Shown here in pieces: positions 1-5,191 of a stretch of 11,821 nucleotides of DNA; the stretch's first letter is position 1; each line of letters starts with the position of its first letter. The DNA is from Pseudomonadota bacterium (GTDB taxonomy: Bacteria; Pseudomonadota; Alphaproteobacteria; Rhizobiales; Devosiaceae): assembly GCA_023433985.1 (NCBI GenBank), contig JAEYTN010000176.1, positions 1 to 11,821 of the forward strand, in the 5' to 3' direction. The notes under the pieces are model-generated. The model searched no databases. It saw only the letters and a list, made by a program, of their open reading frames with translations, and had not been told where the DNA came from. A program made the position numbers and the translations under genes.

Positions 1-2
1 GC

Positions 3-1007
3 TGCTACATGGTGGAAGCCGTCAGTGAGACCGAGGGCGTAACGCTCGCGGCCTTCCCGGATTTCTTCGGTGAGAAGCCGGCGACCGAAAAGGTGCGGGT
101 GTCGTTCATCGCCGACACCACCGCGCGCACGCTGGCATTCGCGTCGGGCCAGATCGATATGATCGAGGGCGTTCGCGCGCCCGGCTGGATCGACACCATG
201 AAGCAGCGTTCGGCCGAGACGGTGTTCGACATGACTGCGCCGGGCAGCTTCAACTTCCTCCACCTCAACCTGACGCGCGCGCCGCTCGACAACCTCAAGG
301 TACGGCAGGCGATCCGCTATGCGCTCGACAGCGAGGCGCTGGCCTCGGCCTATGGTCCGATGGCCAAGCCCATGGTCGGGATCATCGCCAGCCAGTTCGA
401 GGGTTCCTTAAAGCGGGAGGACCTGCCCGAGGAGCTTCAGTACAAGCCCGATCCCGAGAAGGCCAAGGCATTGCTGGCCGAGGCCGGCTTCCCGAACGGG
501 GTGACCATCTCGTGCTATACGAGCCAGCGCGAGGACTACGCAGCGATCATGCTGATGATACAGGAGCAACTGCGCGCCGTCGGCATCACTCTCGACCTCG
601 ACATCATCGACCACAACACGTTCCATGCCGAAAATCGGCTCGACAAGAACGCCATGCCGCTCAACTCCTCGAGCTATGGCCCGCTGCCGATCAACGTGTT
701 CCTGCAGCAGGTCTCGGCTGGCGCCGAAGTGAAGGCGGACGGGAAGGGGCAGGGCAATTTCAGCCATTACGGCGTTGCCATCCCCGGCATCGACGACCTG
801 CTGACCCAGGCGCAGGACGAGCCCGACTTCAACAAGCGCACGGCGATCTTCCAGGAGATCGAGAAGAAGCTGCTCACCGACCTGCCGATCCTCGGCGTCA
901 TCACGCTGAGCTACGTGATCGCCCGCAATCCGCGGGTGGACCTCGGCTATGAGGTGCAGTCGGGCTACGCCTACTGGCCGCTCAGCAAGGCGAAGAAGGC
1001 GGCCTGA
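3..1007 (+). CDS. ABC transporter solute-binding protein, family 5 (SBP1), 5'-truncated by window edge
   Basis: This is the C-terminal part (about 334 residues) of a periplasmic binding protein of the SBP_bac_5 (peptide/opine/oligosaccharide) family. The frame is already open at the first full codon, and the internal ATG at position 9 is not the start. Its first residues align with about residue 204 of the complete paralogue at 3495-5111, so roughly 600 bp lie upstream. By eye about half of the aligned residues are shared. Conserved blocks include IADTTARTLA, IEGVRAPGW, EKAKALLAEAGFPNG, TSQRED, HYGVAIPGIDDLLTQA and a closing SGYxxWPLSxAK. The TGA stop is at 1005-1007 and is followed by a hairpin and a convergent glycosidase-like gene. 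No permease for it is visible here, so it may share the transporter encoded further right or belong to one upstream. The family is certain; the ligand is unknown. Confidence 0.93.
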   Translation, partial: CYMVEAVSETEGVTLAAFPDFFGEKPATEKVRVSFIADTTARTLAFASGQIDMIEGVRAPGWIDTMKQRSAETVFDMTAPGSFNFLHLNLTRAPLDNLKVRQAIRYALDSEALASAYGPMAKPMVGIIASQFEGSLKREDLPEELQYKPDPEKAKALLAEAGFPNGVTISCYTSQREDYAAIMLMIQEQLRAVGITLDLDIIDHNTFHAENRLDKNAMPLNSSSYGPLPINVFLQQVSAGAEVKADGKGQGNFSHYGVAIPGIDDLLTQAQDEPDFNKRTAIFQEIEKKLLTDLPILGVITLSYVIARNPRVDLGYEVQSGYAYWPLSKAKKAA

Positions 1008-1030
1008 TCTGCAGACGCCAACAAAGAAGG

Positions 1031-1051
1031 GGCGCCCCGGTCCGGGGCGCC
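1031..1051. terminator. Bidirectional hairpin terminator between convergent genes
   Basis: GGCGCCCCG (1031-1039) pairs perfectly with CGGGGCGCC (1043-1051) around a GTC loop, a 9-bp all-G/C stem. It lies in the 65-bp gap between the stop of SBP1 (1007) and the stop of the convergent glycosidase gene (1073). On the minus strand the stem is followed by a T-rich run (CCTTCTTTGTT). On the plus strand only a short GCTTTCGCT follows. It should therefore terminate the minus-strand gene better than SBP1. Position and structure are seen; two-way function is inferred. Confidence 0.75.
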
Positions 1052-1072
1052 GCTTTCGCTGACGGGAGGATG

Positions 1073-3274
1073 TCAGCGGGAGGGGATTTCGACGACCTCG
1101 TGGTCGAGAATGCCGTCGACGGTGAAGACGAGTTGGTCGCCCTCGCGCCGGGCGGGGACCGACCTGCCGGCCACGCGCAGGTTGACCTGGCCGGGCGACC
1201 CGGCGCCGCCACGCACGCGCACTTCGACCGGTCCGATCGGCACGAGGTCGTACTGACGGCCGGGGACGCGCGACAGTTGCAGCCGGTTGTTGAGGTGCAG
1301 CACCTGCCGCCCCTCCTGGCTGTAGAGCTCGGCGGTGATGATGCCGTGGCCACCCGACAGCTCGACCTTGGCGCGATTGCCGAGCGCCCAGCGCACGGCA
1401 TTGGCGAGCAGCAGCGCGTGCTCGAATTGCTCGTCGCGGGCAAAGCAGCGGTCGAGGTCGGCTACGAACCAGACGAGCTTGCCACCCGCCTGCGAGGTCT
1501 TGACCGTGATGGCCGCGAGGTCGGTGCGCGGCTCGCGCATCCACGAGGTTTCCGGCGGATAGATCGGGAAGTCGCGGATGAAGGTGGCGAGCACCTCGAC
1601 GCCCGGATCGACCTTCACCACCGGCAGGTAGCCGCCGAAGGGCAGGGTGTCGGTTTCATCGAGCCCCGCGAGCACCGCGTGGCGCTGGCCGCCGGGGGCG
1701 GGTGCCGTGGCATCGCGCGAGCCATAGACGCCGGCGCGGTTCTCCGGCGCGAGGCGCAGGTAGGAATGCCGGGCGTGGGTCTCGATGTTGGGGTCAACCG
1801 GTCCCTCGCCGCCGTGTTCGCCGTTGCCACGATGCACGCCGAACAGGTTGCCGAGCGCGAAGTCGCCAAGCTGATCTCCGTACTCGGTGGCGATGGAGCT
1901 CTCGCCCGTGGCGATCACCGATCCGCCGGCAGCGACGAAGCTCTCGATGCCCTTGATCTGGGCGTCGCTCAGCCCGCCGACATTGGGCAGGATGATGACC
2001 TTGAGCCGGTCGGCAGCGCCGGCAATATCGTCCGCGTGCAGCGGCACGTAGGGGATTGCGTGGCGGTCCATGGCCTTCACGGCACCGCGATAGGGCGCCA
2101 TGGTCTTGATGCCGGCGGCATGGCGGCCGAAGTCGCGGCCGAAGAAATCCTGGTTCTGCTGCGACCAGACGATGCCGACATCCGGAGTGAGCGTACGGTT
2201 GACCAGCACATCCTGGTTGGCTTCGTGCCAGGTGAAGATCGGTTCGGCCGTCCGGTACTGGCGCCGGTCCTCATGCATCGAGCCGATATGGTGCCACCAG
2301 GGCTGAATGCCGCCGGCAAAGCCCGACGACGACCAGAGGCGCACCTCGGCGGGCGGCATGGACGCGAGGCGGAAGGCCGGGCCGCCGAGCTGGTATTGCG
2401 GCATGGATTCCGGGATCAGCTTGTCCCAGCCGGCGATCTCGTGCAGGCGCTTGCCCGCCTCGGTGTTCTGCTCGAAGCCGTCGTACGGGTTGCGGCGCTG
2501 GTGATCGAGCATCACGATCGCCGCTTCGGGCAGGATCTGCTGCAGGTCTATGAAGCGCGTCGAGTTGTACATCGTCTCGCCGCCGATCATGCCGGACCAG
2601 ACGCAGTGCTCGCCGCCGGCCTTGCGGGTGACGCGGTTGTTGAGTTTCCACAGGTCGGTGCGGCGCTGGAAGTTCCAGCGTATCCAGTCGCGGTAGGACT
2701 CGTCCTCCCAGTCGTGGTCCTTCGGCAGGTCCTTGCCGGCATATTGCCGGAACTGCGTCTTGCAGCTGTCGCAGTAGCAGATGCTGGTGCGCGGCAGGCC
2801 GGCCCAGGAATTGTCGGAGAAGCCATCGGGGTGGCTGCGCTCGATGATCTCTTCCATCACCGCCGGCAGGTACTCGGTGTAGTAGGCCGAGCCGATGCAG
2901 GTGACGTATTTGTCGGCGACGGTGATGGGGCTGCCGTCGGCGTTGCGGCAGATCCATTCGGGATGCGCTTCGTAGAAATCCTGCGCGACGCGGTTGGAGT
3001 CCATGCGCGCTACGACGCGGATGCCCTCCTGCTTGGCCAGCTGGACGATCTCGCCATAGAGGTCGCGATCGCCGAGGTGCTCGGCCCGGTGGTGCAGGGG
3101 AAACTTCGAGGGGTAGTAGGCGACGATGCCGCCGGCATTGACGATGATGCCCTGTACCCGCGTGCGCTTCCAGTGCGCCCGCCACCACTCGGCATCGTAG
3201 CGGGCCGGGTCGAGCTCGACGAGATTCGTCTGCCCCCAGCGCAGTGTCGTCTTGTACCACGGTGCCTCTGCCAT
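1073..3274 (-). CDS. Cytosolic glycoside hydrolase-like protein (GHL6/GH42-like barrel with trimerisation-like domain)
   Basis: A 733-residue protein, probably a glycosidase acting on imported oligosaccharides. Residues about 1-360 look like a TIM barrel of the 'hypothetical glycosyl hydrolase 6' type. Strand-like segments are VQGIIVNAGG (40-49) and GIRVVARMDSN (84-94), followed by HPDGFSDN (148-155) and the hallmark CYCDSCKTQF (166-175). Residues about 365-560 resemble a beta-galactosidase trimerisation domain (DVGIVWSQQNQDFFG; LKVIILPNVGGLSDAQ; FVAAGGSVIATGESS). The tail after 640 looks like a beta-sandwich. Cys127, Cys166, Cys168 and Cys171 mirror the zinc-binding C...CxCxxC cluster known in GH42 beta-galactosidases. 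D154 is a candidate catalytic or substrate-binding residue, but this is inference. There is no signal peptide or membrane segment. The ATG at 3274-3272 has GGAGGA upstream (3284-3279) at ideal spacing. It is transcribed divergently from SBP2 and convergently with SBP1. Specificity cannot be read from the sequence. Confidence 0.85.
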   Translation of the reverse strand: MAEAPWYKTTLRWGQTNLVELDPARYDAEWWRAHWKRTRVQGIIVNAGGIVAYYPSKFPLHHRAEHLGDRDLYGEIVQLAKQEGIRVVARMDSNRVAQDFYEAHPEWICRNADGSPITVADKYVTCIGSAYYTEYLPAVMEEIIERSHPDGFSDNSWAGLPRTSICYCDSCKTQFRQYAGKDLPKDHDWEDESYRDWIRWNFQRRTDLWKLNNRVTRKAGGEHCVWSGMIGGETMYNSTRFIDLQQILPEAAIVMLDHQRRNPYDGFEQNTEAGKRLHEIAGWDKLIPESMPQYQLGGPAFRLASMPPAEVRLWSSSGFAGGIQPWWHHIGSMHEDRRQYRTAEPIFTWHEANQDVLVNRTLTPDVGIVWSQQNQDFFGRDFGRHAAGIKTMAPYRGAVKAMDRHAIPYVPLHADDIAGAADRLKVIILPNVGGLSDAQIKGIESFVAAGGSVIATGESSIATEYGDQLGDFALGNLFGVHRGNGEHGGEGPVDPNIETHARHSYLRLAPENRAGVYGSRDATAPAPGGQRHAVLAGLDETDTLPFGGYLPVVKVDPGVEVLATFIRDFPIYPPETSWMREPRTDLAAITVKTSQAGGKLVWFVADLDRCFARDEQFEHALLLANAVRWALGNRAKVELSGGHGIITAELYSQEGRQVLHLNNRLQLSRVPGRQYDLVPIGPVEVRVRGGAGSPGQVNLRVAGRSVPARREGDQLVFTVDGILDHEVVEIPSR

Positions 3275-3308
3275 GCTCTCCTCCGCCTAACATTCGGCGC
3301 CAGAGCTA

Positions 3309-3354
3309 GCGGAAAGCCGCCGTTCCTGTCGGCAGTCTTGCGTCGGCTTTCCGC
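3309..3354. repeat. 11-bp perfect inverted repeat in the divergent promoter region
   Basis: GCGGAAAGCCG (3309-3319) and CGGCTTTCCGC (3344-3354) are exact reverse complements separated by 24 bp. The right arm merges into the first TTCCGC-N3-GCGGAA box, and the left arm carries an extra GCGGAA half-site. It may be a further operator half-site allowing looping or cooperative binding. Alternatively it is a hairpin in the leader of the minus-strand glycosidase-like gene, whose ATG is 35 bp away. The repeat is seen; the role is inferred. Confidence 0.5.
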
Positions 3355-3363
3355 GATGCGGAA
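3349..3363. promoter_or_regulatory. Putative IclR-type operator box 1 (TTCCGC-N3-GCGGAA)
   Basis: TTCCGC GAT GCGGAA is a perfect 6-3-6 palindrome centred at 3356, 82 bp from the ATG of the minus-strand glycosidase-like gene. Short palindromes with GGAA/TTCC half-sites are typical targets of dimeric IclR-family regulators, and an iclR-like gene lies at the right end of this window. The palindrome and its near-copy 29 bp away are seen; assignment to that regulator is inference. Confidence 0.55.
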
Positions 3364-3377
3364 GCGCTGCGGCGCTC

Positions 3378-3392
3378 TTCCACCATGCGGAA
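3378..3392. promoter_or_regulatory. Putative IclR-type operator box 2 (TTCCAC-N3-GCGGAA)
   Basis: TTCCAC CAT GCGGAA has the same 6-3-6 layout as box 1, with one mismatch in the left arm. It is centred at 3385, 29 bp from the centre of box 1 and 110 bp from the SBP2 ATG. Two copies at near-integral helical spacing suggest cooperative binding on one DNA face. Confidence 0.5.
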
Positions 3393-3481
3393 AACACCGA
3401 GGCGAGTTCTTGTCCTCCAAGGGCACCCCGCTACCGTTCGGGCCTTGGCGCCAGCCCGGTAGGGACGGGACCGGCGGCCGT

Positions 3482-3490
3482 GGAGGAGGA
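3482..3490 (+). promoter_or_regulatory. Ribosome binding site that fixes the SBP2 start
   Basis: GGAGGAGGA lies just before the ATG at 3495. The in-frame GTG at 3480 would place this site inside the coding region and put five extra residues before the Tat signal, with no ribosome site of its own. The ATG is therefore preferred. Confidence 0.75.
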
Positions 3491-3494
3491 CAGT

Positions 3495-5111
3495 ATGCAG
3501 GTCAACAGACGCAGTTTTCTGGGCGGCTCTGCTGCCGCGCTAGGCAGCGCGACACTGCTCGCCGCATTTACCGGCCAGGCAGTGGCGCAAGGCACGGACA
3601 CCCTCAAGATCGCGTTCGCCGCGCGCGGGCTTCGTACGATCGATCCGCACCAGTCGATCCAGGGCGTCGACAACTGGGCCATCATCGCCATCTACGACAA
3701 GCTGGTCGACCTGCCGCGCTGGCGGTTCCCAGCGACGCTGGATGAGCTGGTGCCGAGGCTCGCGACCAGCTGGTCGCACTCGGAGGATTCGAAGACCTGG
3801 ACCTTCGAGCTGCGCCAGGGCGTGCAGTTCCACAAGGGCTATGGCGAGATGACGTCCGACGACGTCAAGTACACGTTCGACCGCGCCACCGATGCGCAGC
3901 GTGTGGGTGGCGTGCGCGCCAAGTTCACGAACATCGCCAGCGTCGATACCGACGGGCCCTACAAGGTGATCTTCAACCTTGAGCAGCCCGACCCTCTGTT
4001 CCCGCTCGGCGTGCTCAGCGACTACGACGGCGCGGTGATGAGCAAGAAGGCGGTCGAGGAGAAGGGCGACGAAGGGATCGGGACCGATCCGATCGGTACC
4101 GGCGTCTACTCGCTCGAAAGCGTCGCCACGGACCCGGGGCAGGGCGTCACGCTGGCGGCCAATCCGGACTACTGGGATACCAAGGCGGTCACGCCGAAGA
4201 TCCAGTGCCTCTACATCGCCGACACCACGGCGCGTACGCTCGCCATCCTGTCGGGCGACGCGCACATGATCGAAGGCGTGCGCGCTCCGGGCTGGGCCGA
4301 CTCGATCAAGCAGCGCGACGGCTCGCTGCTTTTCGACGTGGTGAGCCCCGGCAGCTTCTTCACCATCCAATTCAACGTGACGGTGAAGCCGTTCGACGAT
4401 ATTCGCGTGCGGCAGGCGCTGTTCTACGGCATCGACCGCGACGAGATCACCACCGCCATCGCGCCGATCTCGAAGCGCACCTACGGGCTCAATCCGCCGT
4501 CGTTCCCCGGCGGGTTCACGGAGGAGAGCATCCCGGCCGAGATCGCCTACAAGTACGATCCGGAGAAGGCCAAGGCGTTGCTGGCCGAAGCCGGGTTCCC
4601 CAATGGCTTTTCGTTCAAGAACGACACCAGCCAGCGCGAGGATTTCTCGGCCATCATGCTGATGATCCAGGACCAGTTGCGCCGGATCAACGTCAACATG
4701 GACCTCAACATCAAGGACCATACGGCTTTCCACGCCGACCAGAACATCGGCACCAACACGCTGAGCCAGCAGTCCTCGGCCATGCCGCCGGTACCGACGC
4801 AGGTGATCGTCACGTATCTCGCGGCCGAAGCCGAGGTGAAGTCGGACGGCACGGGCGGATCCAACATGAGCCACTACGGCGTCGCCATCCCCGGCATCGA
4901 CGACCTGCTAACTCAGGCGCTGGCCGAGCCCGACCTCGAGAAGCGCATCCAGATCGTGCAGCAGATCGAGATCAAGGCGTTGAGCGACGCGGTGATCCTG
5001 CCCGTCTCCAACAACGGGTTCATGATCGTCCGCTCGCCCAAGGTCGACCTCGGTTACCCCGTGGAGTCCGGCTACGTGAACTGGCCGCTCTCGCAGGCGA
5101 AGTTCGTCTGA
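3495..5111 (+). CDS. Tat-exported ABC transporter solute-binding protein, family 5 (SBP2)
   Basis: A 538-residue periplasmic binding protein of the SBP_bac_5 family, full length for the family. It probably captures the ligand for the permease/ATPase genes downstream. The N-terminus is a twin-arginine signal: NRRSFLGG (4-11), a hydrophobic stretch to about residue 27, and a likely cleavage site after AVA (residue 31). It would therefore be exported folded. IDPHQSIQGVDNWAI and ELRQGVQFHKGYGEMTSDDV are typical of the N-terminal lobe. The C-terminal two-thirds are strongly similar to SBP1 at 3-1007. It is the first gene of the right-hand cluster and is followed by a hairpin, as is common after abundant binding proteins. 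Family members are often annotated as peptide binders, but some bind oligosaccharides; the flanking glycosidase-like genes favour a sugar ligand here (inference). Confidence 0.95.
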   Translation: MQVNRRSFLGGSAAALGSATLLAAFTGQAVAQGTDTLKIAFAARGLRTIDPHQSIQGVDNWAIIAIYDKLVDLPRWRFPATLDELVPRLATSWSHSEDSKTWTFELRQGVQFHKGYGEMTSDDVKYTFDRATDAQRVGGVRAKFTNIASVDTDGPYKVIFNLEQPDPLFPLGVLSDYDGAVMSKKAVEEKGDEGIGTDPIGTGVYSLESVATDPGQGVTLAANPDYWDTKAVTPKIQCLYIADTTARTLAILSGDAHMIEGVRAPGWADSIKQRDGSLLFDVVSPGSFFTIQFNVTVKPFDDIRVRQALFYGIDRDEITTAIAPISKRTYGLNPPSFPGGFTEESIPAEIAYKYDPEKAKALLAEAGFPNGFSFKNDTSQREDFSAIMLMIQDQLRRINVNMDLNIKDHTAFHADQNIGTNTLSQQSSAMPPVPTQVIVTYLAAEAEVKSDGTGGSNMSHYGVAIPGIDDLLTQALAEPDLEKRIQIVQQIEIKALSDAVILPVSNNGFMIVRSPKVDLGYPVESGYVNWPLSQAKFV

Positions 5112-5124
5112 CCTTCCGTCCTCC

Positions 5125-5153
5125 CGCGTCCCGGACGTCACCTCCGGGACGCG
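5125..5153 (+). terminator. Intercistronic hairpin after SBP2 (attenuator or mRNA stabiliser)
   Basis: CGCGTCCCGG (5125-5134) pairs perfectly with CCGGGACGCG (5144-5153) around a 9-base loop, beginning 13 bases after the SBP2 stop. It is followed by ACCGTTCTTCTACC, which is only partly T-rich, so termination is probably incomplete. Such stems commonly keep the binding-protein message more abundant than the downstream transporter message, either by partial termination or by blocking 3' decay. The structure is seen; which mechanism applies is not. Confidence 0.65.
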
Positions 5154-5191
5154 ACCGTTCTTCTACCGGCCCCATGGAGCATTGACTGGAT

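Larger units (their letters stand above)
3275..3494. promoter_or_regulatory. Divergent intergenic control region
   Basis: This 220-bp gap holds the start signals of two opposing genes: the glycosidase-like gene on the minus strand and SBP2 on the plus strand. It carries two palindromic TTCC(G/A)C-N3-GCGGAA boxes and an 11-bp inverted repeat, each listed separately. Further right are CTACCG (3431-3436) and CGGTAG (3457-3462), which enclose the palindrome TGGCGCCA (3446-3453). These may fold in the SBP2 leader. Only weak promoter candidates were seen. On the plus strand there is CTTGTC (3409-3414) with CTACCG (3431-3436). On the minus strand there is CCGACA (3332-3327) with CTAGCT (3308-3303). 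No coding sequence is supported here. Confidence 0.6.

Noticed and set aside
3480..3494. GTG at 3480 as the SBP2 start
   Set aside because: It would swallow the strong ribosome site (3482-3490) and add five residues ahead of the Tat signal. The ATG at 3495 is better.
1070..3745. 891-codon open frame on the + strand
   Set aside because: It is antisense to the well-supported glycosidase-like gene and runs into the SBP2 start. It is low-complexity (Ala/Val/Asp/Arg-rich), has no recognisable domain, and arises from high-GC codon bias.
3540..4874. 444-codon open frame on the - strand
   Set aside because: It is antisense to SBP2. The matching frame opposite SBP1 (408-1544) behaves the same way, as expected for shadows of paralogous genes.
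5174..5185. Tiny upstream frame ATG GAG CAT TGA before the 853-residue gene
   Set aside because: It has only three sense codons and no ribosome site of its own. Its GGAG more likely serves the main ATG at 5192. It is useful only in ruling out an upstream start, because the TGA is in frame.
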